A stretch of 64,000 nucleotides of DNA from Scylla paramamosain (taxonomy: Eukaryota > Arthropoda > Malacostraca > Decapoda > Portunidae): the NCBI RefSeq assembly GCF_035594125.1, contig NW_026973756.1, forward strand, positions 286,501 to 350,500, written 5' to 3'. Below the pieces are notes generated by a model that was not told the origin of the DNA, ran no database searches, and worked only from the letters and a program-made list of their open reading frames with translations. Made by a program: the position numbers and the translations under genes. Below, in pieces: positions 1-13,633 of the stretch (its first letter is position 1; each line of letters starts with the position of its first letter).

Positions 1-187
1 CATCAAGAAACATAGCTTCCCACACAGAAGTATAACAGTGTGGAATGAACTTAAGGATGAGACTGTATGTGCAAAGACAATTCATAAATTTAAAGAAAAT
101 CTAGATAAAAGTCGATATGGAGACGGGACGGCACAAGCCTAGTGTGGATCTTGTCCTGTATTTCACAACTAGGTAAATACAACTAGG
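1..187 (+). mobile_element. 3' end of LINE family B, copy B0
   Basis: The left edge opens inside the last codons of a LINE ORF2. The frame reads WNELKDETVCAKTIHKFKEN and then a stop. The same C-terminal WNxL...FK motif is found in the family B copies at 9.8 kb and 14.4 kb. After the stop comes the family's 3' signature, two tandem ACAACTAGGTAAA-type units, which runs directly into a (CA)n tract. Only the last part of the element is in the window. It is a decayed, non-autonomous fragment of a CR1-like non-LTR retrotransposon; the clade is inferred from the other copies. Confidence 0.7.
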
Positions 188-188
188 T

Positions 189-255
<67 letters not shown>
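188..255. repeat. (CA)n microsatellite
   Basis: An almost pure CA tract that continues the 3' tail of LINE copy B0 without a break. Confidence 0.95.
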
Positions 256-256
<1 letters not shown>

Positions 257-431
257 GAACTGAATGAATACAGAGATGGGATAAGGAATGTAGCCCAGCC
301 CCTGTTTATCACAAGTAGAAAAACAAAGGTGAGAGAGGCAAGAAATGTACATAAACTGATGGATGAATAAAGGAGGAGACAGAACCAGAGGTGTGTAGCT
401 TAGTCCCTGTATACTACAACTACACACACAC

Positions 432-3400
432 CTCTGTATCCAGCACAGTAAAGGACAGCTGCATTTCAAACACTGTGTACTGCACCACACTGCTGGACAC
501 ACCACTCAGCACCAATGCACTGGATGGCTTGGCATACTCAGTCACTGCCAGGCTTTCCTTGATCTTCTCTGCCACCTCCTTCTCCTGCTGCTTGTAGAAC
601 AGCTTGGCATCCAGAATGACAACACTGCCTTCCTCCTCTGTGGCCTTTGGAGGGGCTTCCTTGGGTGGTGGCTCGATGGGGTCACTCACCTGAGGAAGAG
701 AGGTGGGTATTGGAGGAACACACTACCTCTGTTAATGGTTCAGCTGATGACAAAGTGCAGGAGGACATGATTCAAGGCAGTAAAGGGGCAGAGAACAGTG
801 TTATTTTACCAAAAGGAGTTACAGGAGTGAGAGATGACTTAAGGCAGTAAAGAGACAGAGTAGTGTTTGCCTTAAGAGGAAGCATTGGAGGAAGAGACAA
901 CATAAGATCACAAAGGAACAAAGAGCAGAGGTTCACTTTACCAAGAGAGAGAGGCACAGTTGCTGCATGATCCATCCTGGAATCTATTGACGGCCTTCTC
1001 CAGACTCTGCACCAGCTTCTTGTAGGGAATCACCTCCCCACCAATTGCTCCCTCCTCCTCCTCACCATTCAGGCTTGTAGTGTGAGTGCTGGCCACTTCA
1101 GCCTAAGTAAATTTAAGTTGTATTCTTAAACATTTTGTTCTCTTTAGTAATTATTTTCAGATATAATGAATAGTAAGAATCTCATAGGCAACTTTCCCAT
1201 TCATTTGGCACAGTCCTTGTTAAACTACCACTATCTATCTATCTATATACCAGGCTGGCAATCTCACACAGGATGGCCCACACAAAGCATCACACACTCC
1301 TGCACACATCACTCACACTCTTAGCTCCGTTGGCTCCTAGTGTAATGGGACAGTCTTGTGGACCACCCTGCTACATCCCAAGAGCTTAGGCACACCACAG
1401 CTGTCCACATACTTCCACAGCAAAGCCTCACAGCATAAACTGGTTTAATCCTGCCCTTTCATGGTGAGATCATTCCCTATCACAAGTGTCATAAAAATTA
1501 CCTTGAAAACTCAGATAAATTCCATTAGATCTCCAATTAGTTGAAACTCCCAAACATTTGAGAATAAGTCTTGCATGTTGAGCTCCTACTAGTAAGGGAG
1601 ACCAGGCAGCCCAGACAGCCACACCAAACACAGCCACACCCAACAGCCACAAACAACATGGTCACACATAACACACAGACCAACACTGCCATGCACAACA
1701 CACAGATCCAACAAAGCCAGACTCAACACAGCCACACTGAACACAGCTGCACCCACCACAGTCAGACTCAACACAGACCAGACCCAACATGCATCCTCAC
1801 TGTGCCCACCTCCAGCCTTCCCTGCTGTCTCTTGGAGAGCTCCTGCATAACACTGATGACCCTGATGTTGTTTGGGGATACCTCAAACAGGCTGGCCAGA
1901 TTCAACACCAAGTTCTGCTCATAAAATTCATCTTCCTTCACCATGAGGCCACTGGTGAGGGTGATCATGGGTGTGGTCTTGATGTCAAGGATGTGGCCTT
2001 CGCACAGCACCACATGGACCAGCTTAGCACTGCGCTGGAAGAAGCTGGTCCTCATTGCCTGTAGGGGAGGGTCTGGGTGAGCTGGAGAGGTGGCGACAGA
2101 GACAGGCATGGCATAATAGTGTTTCCCTTGCCTAAAACTATCAGGGAGAGCTATGACAAAACTGACAGGGAGAGACATGACAAGACTGACAGGGAGGCCT
2201 GACAAAACTGACATGGAGAGACATGACAAGACTGAGAGGGAGGCCTGACAAAACTGACATGGAGAGACATGACAAGACTGAGAGGGAGGCATGACAAAAC
2301 TGACAGGGAGGCACAACAAAACTGACATGGGGACATGACAAAATTGAGAAAGGCATAACAAAACTGACAGTGAGAGGCATGACAAAACTAAACAGATAGG
2401 GAGGCATGACAAAACTGACAGGGAGAGGCAAGGCTGAGTGGTTGTTCTGTTACCAGCAGGAAGAGACAAGGCAGAGCAGTTGGTCCTTTGCCCCAAACTG
2501 ACAGGGCAAAGTACAGAGCTCCAGTGCCTCAAACAACACAAAACAACACACAGCCATTCCTTATATTCCCTACACAACACAACACACAGTCATTCCTTAC
2601 ATTCCAAACACAACACGACACAACACAACACAGCACACAGCCATCCCTTACATTGTCCAACATGGGAAGGAAAGCCTGAGGATGGGTGGGGTTCTCAGGC
2701 AACAGCTTGTAGCCGGCTGCAGAGGTGTTGAGGTTGGCTGGGGGAACAAAGACACCATCCACATAGGTGTCATAACGCTGAGGCTTTGGGAAGATGAGCA
2801 GGACAACGGCCTCAGAGGATGGACTGTGTGGCAGGTGCAGACGCAGCACCTGAAGATGTGATGTGAGTGGAGGGTCAGTGTGGTGAGGTTAGGTTAGAGA
2901 TGCAGCTCCTGAAATAATAATTGATTGGGTTAAGTTAGATTAGGTTGGCTTAATGTTGGGTGAGATTGTGCTAGGTTGTGAGGTTAGGCTGGGTTAAATG
3001 ATGTTAGGTTATGCATCAAAAAGATTGGTGTAAATTGGCTGCTGTTTATCTCCAATTACTATTATTATTATACCACTGAAAATTACTACAACTACTATTA
3101 CCATAGCTACAATCACTGTCTACTATTACTACTACCACCATTACAACCACTACAACACCATTACAAGCACCACAGCAGTACCTGAAGGGGTGTGCTGGTC
3201 ATGGCCATCTCATATGTCATCCCTGTTGCCACAACGGAGAAGAAGGTTGAGATTTGCTCCTGATACATGTAGCCAGCACACCAGCCTCTGTCCATCTGTC
3301 CATTGAGGAGGTCCACGTACCCACTAGGGCCTGGAGGAGGAGGAGGAGGCGGAGGCATTAGTAACACTCACAAAAAATCCCATGTGGAATTGACAATCTG

Positions 3401-3591
3401 GTAAATAGATTTATAAGGACAAGATAAAAAAAAAAAGTGGTTTGTGTTGGCAATGAGGGTGATGGGGGAGAGGCGCCGCACCTCAGCGTCTGTGTCCATG
3501 CTCTCAATGATCATGAGGCGGTGATGCAGTGAGAGGCACTTCCATGCCTGCCATGATGGAACCACAACACAGGAAGCATCATGGACAATGC
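432..3591 (-). CDS. PKHD1L1: Fibrocystin-L-like protein, C-terminal exons
   Basis: Seven minus-strand exons, 5' to 3': 3591 to about 3440 (CVVVPSWQAWKC, then MIIESMDTDAEVRRLSP), 3330-3182 (GYVDLLNGQMDRGWC), 2849-2652 (RYDTYVDGVFVPPAN), 2058-1810 (ITLTSGLMVKEDEFYEQNLV), 1102-942, and 689 or 684 to 432. Most are bounded by AG/GT, and exons 2849-2652 and 2058-1810 keep phase 0. This motif order recalls the region after the second parallel-beta-helix domain of PKHD1L1 (family knowledge), a large ciliary or extracellular protein with IPT, PA14, G8 and PbH1 domains. The gene continues off the left edge, so the membrane anchor is not visible. Problems: the first exon has no clear donor after a T-rich run, and the last intron keeps frame only if the 684 acceptor is used. 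Introns hold minisatellites and CA-rich DNA. Family assignment is from memory of the motifs, without a search. Confidence 0.68.
1600..1790. repeat. Degenerate CA-rich (CACCCAACA-like) repeat
   Basis: Imperfect short units such as ACACAGCCACAC and CCAACA repeat across an intron of the fibrocystin-L-like gene. The open frames here are low-complexity artefacts. Confidence 0.6.
2140..2432. repeat. Intronic minisatellite, about 20-bp GACAAAACTGACA unit
   Basis: More than a dozen imperfect copies of a unit close to GGGAGGCATGACAAAACTGA lie in the intron between exons 2058-1810 and 2849-2652. The Cys/Ser/Leu-rich minus-strand frames come only from this repeat. Confidence 0.85.
2884..3012. repeat. 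Degenerate TTAGG/TTAGA-rich stretch
   Basis: Many GGTTAGGTTA, GGGTTAAGTTAG and GGTTAGGCTGGG motifs occur in an intron. This looks like the TTAGG arthropod telomere unit but is heavily mutated. A longer stretch of the same kind lies at 56950-57330. Confidence 0.5.
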
Positions 3592-3679
3592 CTGTGGGAT
3601 AAGACAAAAGGAGAGTACGAGGAGTGGTAAGGGATCTCAAACAACAACAGGTCTTTAATTTTTTAACTGCCTGATTTGG

Positions 3680-3683
<4 letters not shown>

Positions 3684-3758
<75 letters not shown>

Positions 3759-3787
3759 GTGTGTGTTGCAGAGCTGTGTGTATATCT

Positions 3788-3824
<37 letters not shown>
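3684..3824. repeat. (GT)n and (AC)n microsatellite pair
   Basis: A pure GT tract (3684-3758), a 30-base spacer, then a pure AC tract (3790-3824). Because GT and AC are complementary, the pair can fold as an inverted repeat. It lies just upstream of the 5' end of LINE copy B1. Confidence 0.9.
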
Positions 3825-3830
<6 letters not shown>

Positions 3831-3837
3831 AAAGTTT

Positions 3838-5346
3838 GCAATGTAGGTACAAGCAGAAGAGGTAATTAGTGGGTCTTGGAGGTTGTCTGGAGATGAAGAA
3901 TATAAAAATGTATGGATAAACAGGGATATGGATGAGATTGAAAGGTTGAAGCAAAAGGAGCTGATAGATGAGGCTAAACAAAAAGATAAGTTTTTCTGAA
4001 GAGTAAGAGACATGAGAATAAAGAAATGGTACATCAAACAGTATGTTATACTAATGTAAATGGATTAATGTCAACAAAGATGGAATTAAATGAGTTATTA
4101 AACAGAACCTCACCAGATGTTGCTGTATTATGTGAGACAAAATGGAAAAATGAATGGGGAACTCCTGACACTGGTAAATATGATTTATGGGTGAAAAACA
4201 GAAGTGACAAGGGAGGAGGGGGGAGTGATCATTCTGAAGTGTGTTGAAGTGGAGAGGGTAATAAAAAGTGAAGACAAGTCTGAAATTCTACAAGTGATGA
4301 TTAGAAGTGGAAAAGAAAGGATAATGAATTATGTATGAGTGTATGTGCCACCTGTGACCAATGCTTGGCAAAAAGAAGAGCACGAAGAGACGTTGGTAGA
4401 TGTGTTAAAAGGTCTTGAAAAGATAGTGATGGAAAGTAGTGATATAGTTATTGTTGGTGATTTTAGTTGTAAGGAGATAAAGTGGGAAACACTGACAACT
4501 ACTAGAAGTGAGACCTCATGGAGTAATAGACTGTTAACCTGAACAGTGGAAAACTTGATGACTCAGTGGGTAGACTGTGATATAAGATTTAGTGGAAGAG
4601 ATAAACCATCAAGACTTGATTTAGTGTTTACCAAGGACATGGAAATTATTGAAACAATACACTATGATAGCCCTCTAGGTAAAAGTGATCACATGTTGAT
4701 GGAATTTAATTTGAAAAATGAAAATGTAATTAATCACTGATGAAAATTATAAGGTAAGAAGATTTAAATATAGTAAAGATGATTTTGAAAAATTAAGAAA
4801 GTAGTTTGTTGCCATGGGCTGGAAAGACTTTGAAGATGTAGATGTTCCAGAAAATGAGATGAATTTATAAGGAAATATAATTCTGCTGTGGAGAAATTTG
4901 TACCTAAAGGAGGAGTGAGATGTAGAAAGGGTAAAGAATGGTTCAATACATAATGCAAAGAAACTACAAATTGTAAATCAAATGCTTGGAATAGATGGAA
5001 GAAGAGGAAAACTGAGAGCATATGGGAGGAATATACTGATGCTAGAAACAAGTACATTGAGATAATAAGAATGGAGAAAAGAAACTACAAAAGAGATATA
5101 ATAGATAAGTGTATAAATGAACCCAAACAGGACATGGTGGATGTTATGTACAATAGTTTCAGATTGTTATTTACTGTGGAAGGGGAGTTTGATGCTGGAA
5201 GGGATAAGTTGGTGAGATATATACTGAGTGCAGTCCCAGTCAGTTATGAGGAAATATTAAAGATGATGGAAAAACTTGAAGTAATTAAAGCATCTGATCC
5301 AGATGGAGTACCAAACAAGATATTGAAGACCAGTGTCCTTGAATAG
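3838..5346 (+). mobile_element. LINE family B copy B1, 5' segment (ORF1 end and endonuclease)
   Basis: The first 150 bases read, with stops, as the end of an ORF1 protein (GDEEYKNVWINRDMDEIERL). EN-domain pieces follow: TNVNGLMSTKMELNELL, then IVGDFSCKEIKWETL, then SRLDLVFTKDMEII and PLGKSDHMLMEFNL. The GDF and SDH motifs are those of apurinic-type endonucleases of non-LTR retrotransposons. The EN-RT linker comes next, ending at ASDPDGVPNKILK, where the element is cut by the antisense family A insertion at 5347. Several stops and frameshifts make it a pseudogene. It resumes at 8654. Confidence 0.8.
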
Positions 5347-8300
5347 TGTTTTTTTTTTTTTTATGTAGGAGGGACACTGGCCAAGGGCAACGAAAATCCA
5401 ATAAAAAAAAAAAGCCCACCGAGATGCCAGTCCCAGAAAAGTAAAAAAAATTGAAGGATAAGTGTCTTGAAACCTCCCTCTTGAAGGAATTCAATTCATA
5501 GGAAGGTGGAAATACAGAAGCAGACAGGGAGTTCCAGAGTTTACCAAAGAAAGGGATCAATAATTGAGTATAATGGTTAACTCTTGCATTAGAGAGGTGG
5601 ACAGAATAGGGGTGAGAGAAAGAAGAGTCTTGTGCAGCAAGGCTGTGGAAGGAGGGGAAGCATGCAGTTAGCAAGATCAGAAGAGCAGTTAGCATGAAAA
5701 TAGCGGTAGAAGACAGCTAGAGATGCAACATTGCGGCGATGAGAAAGGCTGAAGACAGTCAGTTAGAGGAGAGGAGTTGATGAGACGAAAACTTTTTTAT
5801 TCCACCCTGTCTAGAAGAGCGGCATGAGTGGAACCTCCCCAGACATGTGAAGCATACTCCATACATGGACGGATAAGGCCCTTGTACAGAGTTAGCAGCT
5901 GGGGGATGAGAAAACTGGCAGAGACATCTCAGAACACCTAACTTCATAGAAGCTGTTTTAGCTAGAGATGAGATGTGAAGTTTCCAGTTCAGATTATAAG
6001 TAAAGGACAGACCGAGGATGTTCAGTGTAGAAGAGGGGGACAGATGAGTGTCACTAAAGAAGAGGAGATAGCTGTCTGGAAGGTAGTGTTGAGTTGATAG
6101 ATGGAGGAATTGAGTTTTTGAGGCATTGAACAATACCAAGTTTGCTCTGCCCCAATCAGAAATTTTAGAAAGATCACAAGTCAGGCATTCTGTGGCTTCC
6201 CTGATTGAAATGTTTACCTCCTGAAGGGTTGGACGTCTATAAAAAGACATGGAAAAGTGCAGGATGGTATCATCAGCGTAGGAGTGGACAGGGTAGGAAA
6301 TTTGGTTTGCAAGGTCATTGATGAATAACAAGAAGAGAGTGGGTGACAGGACAGAACCCTGAGGAACACCACTGTTAATAGATTTAGGAGAAGAACAGTG
6401 ACCGTCTACCACAGCAGCAATAGAACGGTCAGAAAGGAAACTTGAGAGAAAGATAGAAGCCATAGGGGGGTAATTTGGAAATCAAGACTTTGTGCCAGAC
6501 TCTATCAGGAGCTTTTGATATGTCCAAGGCAACAGCAAAAGTTTCACCAAAATCTCTAAAAGAGGATGACCAAGACTCAGTAAGGAAAGCCAGAGGATCA
6601 CCAGTAGAGCGGCTTTGACGGAACCCATACTGGCAATCAGATAGAAGTTTGTGAAGTGACAGATGTTTAAGTATCTTCCTGTTGAGGATAGATTAAAAAA
6701 CTTTAGATAGGCAGGAAATTAAAGCAATAGGACAGTAGTTTGAGGGAGAACGGTCACCCTTTTTAGGAACAGGCTGAATGTAGGCAAACTTTCAGCAAGA
6801 AGGAAAGGTAGATGTTGACAGACAGTGCTGAAAGAGTTTGACTGGGCAAGGTGCAAGCACGGAGGCACAGTTTCAGAGAACAATAGGAGGGATCCCATCA
6901 GGTCCATAAGCCTTTCGAGGGTTTAGGCCAGCAAGGGCATGGAAAACATCATTGCGAAGAATTTTAATAGGTAGCATGAAGTAGTTAGAGGGTGGAGGAG
7001 AGGGAGGAACAAGCCCAGAATCGTTCAAGGTAGAGTTTTTAGCAAAGGTTTGAGCAAAGAGTTCAGCTTTAGAAATAGATGTGATGGTAGTGGTGCTATC
7101 TGGTTGAAATAAAGGAGGGAAAGAAGAAGAAGAAGCAAAGTTATTGAAGATATTTTTGGCTAGATGCCAGGAGATATTTTTGGCTAGATGTCAGAGAGTC
7201 ATGAGGGTAGTTTGATCTTGAAAGATTTTGACACTTTCTATTAATGAAGGAGTTTTTGACTAGATGGAGAACAGACTTGGCATGGTTCCAGACAGAAATA
7301 TAAAGTGCATGAGATTCTGGTGATGGAAGGCCTAAGTACCTTTTGTGGGCCACCTCTCTATCATGTATAGCACGAGAACAAGCTGTGTTCAACCAAGGTT
7401 TGGAAGGTTTAGTCCGAGAAAAAGAGAGAGGAATGTACGCCTCCATGCCAGACACTATCACCTCTGTTATGCATTCAGCACACAAAGACGGGTCTCTGAC
7501 ACAGAAGCAGTAGTCATTCCAAGGAGAATCAGCAAAATACCTCCTCAGGTCCCCCCAACTAGCAGAGGCAAAATGCCAGAGGCACCTTTGCTTAGGGGGA
7601 TCCTAAGGAGGGATTGGAGTGATAGGACAAGATACAGATATGAGACTGTGATCGGAGGAGCTCAATGGAATAGAGAGGGCGACAGCATAAATAGAAGGAT
7701 TAGAGGTCAGGAAGAAGTCAAGAATGTTGGGCATATCTCCAAGATGGTCAGAAATACAAGTAGGGTGTTGCACCAATTGCTCTAGGTCGTGGAGGATAGC
7801 AAAGTTGAAGGCTAGTTCACCAGGATGGTCAGTGAAGGGAGAGGAAAGCCAAAGCTGATGGTGAACACTGAAGTCTCCAAGAATGGAGATCTCTGCAAAA
7901 AGGGAAGAGTGTCAGAATGTGCTCCACTTTGGAAATTAAGTAGTCAAAGAATTTCTTATAGTCAGAGGAGTTAGGTGAGAAATGTACAGCACAGATAAAT
8001 TTAGTTTGAGAGTGACTCTGTAGTCGTAGCCAGATAGTGGAAAACTCGGAAGATTCAAGAGCATGGACATGAGAGCAGGTTAAATTGTTGTGCACATAAA
8101 TGCAACATCCAGCTTTGGATTGAAAATGAGGATAGAGAAAGTAGGAGGGAACAGAAAAAGAGCTACTGTCAGTTGCCTCAGGCACCTGAATTTCAGTGAG
8201 GAAAAGAAGATGAGGTTTAGAAGAGGAGAGGTGGTGTTCTACAGATTGAAAATTAGATCTTAGATCACAAATGTTGCAGAAGTAAATGAAGAAAAAATTG

Positions 8301-8653
8301 AGGGGGTGTCAAGATACTTAGGGTCGTCATCAGCAGAGCAGTCCAACCAGGGGACATTTGTGGTCCCCTCCCCAGATGAAGACTCCAAAGCTGGTGTAGG
8401 AGTTGCCATGAATTTTGAAATTTTGAGTGAAGGTTGTGTGTGTTATTAGGTGCTTGTAGTTTTGTGTGGAGGAAGAGAGTTGTCTTTATAGGGCAGGCTG
8501 TGACTGCCCCCTTGTGTTGTGAGACACAAAAGGAAAAGTTCAGTGAGATCACAGCTAGGTTTAATGATAAGTTCACAGTACCCCCTGATCCAGTGCTTTA
8601 GACCTCACTGGGAGTAATTATTGTTTTAGCAGGTGTCTACTGCCTCCTCCTGA
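5347..8653 (-). mobile_element. LINE family A copy A1, near full length, decayed
   Basis: Read on the minus strand this is the same element as the intact copy at 17339-20663. It has the conserved 5' end (AGGAGGCAGTAGACACC near 8650), EN pieces (8185-7829), the linker (7485-7141), RT pieces with [20 protein letters not shown] and SYADDTILHFS (6463-5759), the C-terminal region with [15 protein letters not shown] (5695-5450), and the 3' end GCCCTTGGCCAGTGTCCCTCCTACATAAAA at 5347-5400. At least six frameshifts or stops break the ORF, so it is not functional. It sits antisense inside LINE B1 and is therefore younger than B1. Confidence 0.88.
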
Positions 8654-9932
8654 AGGAAAATTATGTGAAAGAACAATAAAGGAAAGATGGATGGAACACC
8701 TGGAAAAAGATGAAGTTTTAGTAAATTGTCAATTTGGATTTAAAAGGGGAAGATCATGCTCCATAAACTTACTGTCCTTTCATTCAAGGATAGTTAATAT
8801 TGTGCAGGAGAGAGACGGATGGGCGGATGGTGTCTACTTAGACTTGAAGAAAGCAAAGTACATCCCAAAGATTGCTAAGGAAGATTAAAAAATTATGGAA
8901 AATTTGGAGGAAGACAGCTGGAGTGAATGGAGGATTATCTGGATGACAGAGAGATGAGAACTGTAATACAAGACCAGAATTCATCTTGGCTAAAAGTAAC
9001 TAGTGGTGTCCCACAGGGGTCAGATTTAGGACCGATAAAGTTTGTAATATATGTGAACGACATAAATGAAGAAACAGATAGTTATATGAACTTATTTGCA
9101 GATGATGCTAAACTGATGAGAAGGATAGATAATGTAAATGACTGTATGGTACTGCAAGATGATTTAAATAAGATAAATAGATGGAGTAAATCTTGGCAAA
9201 TGGAATTCCATTTGAGTAAATGCAAAGTAATGGAGTTTGGTAAGAGTAAGAAAAGAATACAATATTATTATGATATGGATGGTGTGAAGTTAAAGAAGTC
9301 AAAAGAGGAAGTAGATTTGGGAGTAACAGTTACTGAAAATTTGACACATTGATAAAATTACTGGAGACAGTGAAATTGTTAAAAAGAATAAGAATGGCAC
9401 TCATATTTGGAAGAAGAAATGATAAAAAGTTGTTGATTTCCATGATAAGACTAAGATTGGAATATGCAGCAGTGGTGTGGTCTCATCATACAAAGAGGAA
9501 TATTATAAAATTAGAAAAAGCAAAAAGAGCAGTCACTAAGATGGTTTCAGAGTTGAGTAAATTGACCTATGAAGAGAGATTAAGAATGTTGGAAATTCCT
9601 ACCCTTGAAAATAGGAGAGAGAGAGAGATTTAATAAACATCTATAGAATGATAAATGGTATGGAAAATGTGAAGAAAGAAGGTTTTTATAAATTTAGACA
9701 CACAGAGTACAAGGAGTCACAGCAAGAAGTTGAAGAAAGTTAACTGTAGAAGAGACATTAAGAAGTATAGTTTTCCTCACTGAAATGAGAACAAATGGAA
9801 TGAACTCAGTGAAGACGTTGTCAATGCCGAAACTGTCAGTGCTTTTAAAACCAAACTGATAGATATAGAGACGCTGTACTATGAGATTACTCCCCTCCCG
9901 TACACCACAACTAGATACACACAACTAGGTAA
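8654..9932 (+). mobile_element. LINE family B copy B1, 3' segment (reverse transcriptase)
   Basis: B1 resumes at KLCERTIKERWMEHLEKDEV, followed by CQFGFKRGRSCSINLL, YLDLKKAK, SGVPQGSDLGPIKFVIYVND and NLFADDAKLM (FADD is the RT active-site box). The palm, thumb and C-terminal region up to YEERLRMLEIPTLENRRE follow. Stops and frameshifts occur, for example after YLDLKKAK and near 9350. The 3' end has the family tail (ACAACTAGGTAAATACAC) at 9905-9935. Compared with family B copy B3, about 55 codons, including the NYRP fingers motif, are missing between the two halves of B1. Confidence 0.82.
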
Positions 9933-11179
<1,247 letters not shown>

Positions 11180-11352
11180 CTGCGCTGATGTTGCTTGGTC
11201 AACTTCACATAAGGGTCATTTAGCTGTCTCGTCAACCAGTCCTGTGAGCTTTTACTTTTTCCTCTCAGATTTTTAGGCACAGTCTTGTAAGCAGCACATG
11301 ATTTACAAGAGTAACAGCTGCCCTGTACAGTGGCAGTGTGTCTTGAAGCCAT
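11180..11352 (-). CDS. MRM2: First coding exon of an MRM2-like mitochondrial rRNA methyltransferase
   Basis: The minus-strand frame starts at an ATG at 11352 and encodes about 57 residues: MASRHTATVQG..., then KSKSSQDWLTRQLNDPYVKL and TKQHQR. It ends at a good donor, GCGCAG|gtgagc (GT at 11179-11178). The SSQxWLxRQLxDPYVKxxK motif is characteristic of the start of the RlmE/FtsJ-type 2'-O-methyltransferase domain. The next residues in the family, RSAFKLLE, would lie in the following exon, consistent with the split codon. The basic, acidic-poor N-terminus fits a mitochondrial targeting peptide. In the family the enzyme methylates the ribose of the large mitoribosomal RNA using SAM. No further exon is found, so this may be a stranded exon, a nested gene with a distant second exon, or an assembly join. 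Confidence 0.55.
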
Positions 11353-12921
11353 CACTCCCACTACCCTGTTGTGTTCTTGTTCTTGTTGGGGATTTGAGGG
11401 GCTGTGCAGGCTGTGGTGCCACAACCTCTAGAGGCCTGGAGGTGCTGGCAGCAGGCAAGTTATCCAGTTATATTCTAGTGAGCTGCTGGAGGAAGACCCT
11501 GGTATGGTTAAGTGTCTTGAAAGCCAAGCTGGGGTCTTGGAAACCACCCAAGAGGTCTGCTAGTGATGGCCTGTGGATGTGGAGTAATAACACTGAGTGG
11601 AGAAGAGCAGTGTGGTGGGAGAGGTGGTGAGAAGGACTGGGTGGGAACTGGCTCCAGAATGCATGTTGCAAATGTTTAAAATATGTATGCAATCATTAAC
11701 ATTATTTTGGAAGTCTTGCAAATGATATTTACGAATGAACAAAATATTGTTTTTGATGACATAAAACGCACCTTTTTTCTCCCCCAAAAAAGTCTCAGAA
11801 AATGAGCCTGCATCTTATAAGACCAAGGTTCAGCTTTGGGACAGTGGCCAGTGGTAAGTCTGTGGCAACAGTGGCCCTTAGATTAAATCCCAAACATCTT
11901 CACATACATAAACAAAGTGATGATCAATTCTATACCACAAAAACAACTCTTTTTTACAAGATAACAATGCATAACAGGTCATACTTACTAGTAATTCACA
12001 TAAAATAACACCAGTCAAGAAGATATTAGGTGATGACTCTTACATTTCATGTACCAAAACAAACTTGCAGTTGGTTGCAAACCAAACCTGGTGACAGCTG
12101 CAGGATTCACTGCGTTTCTTAGTATGATGCCATTATTCCTTGAGGTAAGACACACCTCCATACAACTGGAATTGTACCTATCTTTTAAGATTCTTACCTT
12201 TCATACATGTTCAACAAAACTTGAAGCTAATGAGGAACTATTGCATTCTTAAAAAATAGCTTACCACCTAACAAAATAAAAGATTTTATAAGTGAAGAGA
12301 GTATCATGAAGTAGGGCGACTCATGGTGATGGTTTGTACTGAATATTTCAAATAAAAATACATTGTAGAGAATAAGGTGAATCTGTTTTCACACATCCTT
12401 ATGCTTTGAAAATGTACTAAAATATACAACTAGGATCATGTGTAGAATGATGATAAAAAAATGTGATGTACAAACTTTATTACAATCTGGCCTCTGACAA
12501 TGTCACTGTCTACGCCACATTTGTTTACATCTCACAGCAGGATTAGTCTAAGTACTAGTGTTGGTAGGTCCTAGCAAATATTAAGGTTTTTTAAATGTAA
12601 AATATTGAGATCTAATAAGGATCTGAATACATATAAGAGGGCTTCAAATGTCAGGTGAAACCCTTCATTTCATATTCAGAGCTTAAACCTGTTTACTTAA
12701 CTTTTTTTTTTTTTTTTATGCCTACCCAAACTGAGGTGCGTCTTATTGAGTCCATGTGTCTTATAAGCCATTAATTATGGTATAATGAAATACGAATAAG
12801 AGTCTGCATCCAGCATTTGAAGAAACTGCATAAACAATATAAAAATATTTCATTCATGCTGGCTAATATTAGGCACTGATTTAGTGTTGTCATAAGCTCA
12901 ATAGTTTTTTGCACTCCGATT

Positions 12922-12924
<3 letters not shown>
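11353..12924. other. No gene recognised; possible old DNA-transposon ends
   Basis: AT-rich DNA without convincing exons. ATAAAACGCACC at 11760 (plus strand) and ATAAGACGCACC near 12740 (minus strand) face each other, each close to a CTTATAAG motif. That would suit a very diverged inverted-repeat element of about 1 kb. This is an inference; the arms are short and imperfect. Confidence 0.3.

Positions 12925-13004
<80 letters not shown>
12925..13004. repeat. (TA)n microsatellite
   Basis: Pure TA dinucleotide tract of about 80 bases. Confidence 0.95.
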
Positions 13005-13008
<4 letters not shown>

Positions 13009-13294
13009 GCAAGCCCAGTGACACATCATGAAGAGTTAAGACCGCTAAACAGAGAGGGAAACCTGTGACCATAGTCCTCATGAGTAAATAAAAAAAACTT
13101 ATGTCCGTAGATATGCAAAATAACTTATTTGCTGATTGTACTACATGTAGCCCTTCATCTCTCAAATTATAATGCAATATTTTTCAGGCACCAAAGATTT
13201 TTCAAGGGGAGTGCATTAATGATGCATATATCGAGTTTGTCTAAATCTGAAATGTTTGAGGTGCATTTATCACATTTAAACCTAGTCAATTTCA

Positions 13295-13598
13295 CATAAA
13301 GCAATGGCAATCAAGTGGAATAGAGAAGCTCCAGTGGGGAATTATATGAAACAGACATTTTCTGATGTTGCTGTATCATATGCTTAATTGCCATACTTTT
13401 AAACCTTCTGCCAATGCTAGTGATCACCTGGCCAAACAGCACCAGACAATCAAGATAGTGGGGAAGTCCTTACTTTCAAAAATCCAAAGTTCACCAAGGT
13501 TGTCAATCAGCGGGGTGGGCAAGCATGAGTGGTCACCAATGCTTACATCTCATATTCCTGCCCAACTCAGCACATCACTGACAGAAAAAAATGTATGA
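13295..13598 (+). pseudogene. BED zinc-finger-like relic
   Basis: The frame contains CHTFKPSANASDHLAKQHQ, close to the second half of a BED zinc finger (C...F...A.....HLxxxH), followed by a Ser/Lys-rich segment. The first cysteine pair appears to be lost, and stops lie upstream. BED fingers occur in hAT transposases and in host ZBED proteins. The fragment is too short to tell these apart and is probably a transposon remnant. Confidence 0.35.
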
Positions 13599-13633
13599 GA
13601 AACACGAATTTGTTTACATCTGCTGCAGTCACC

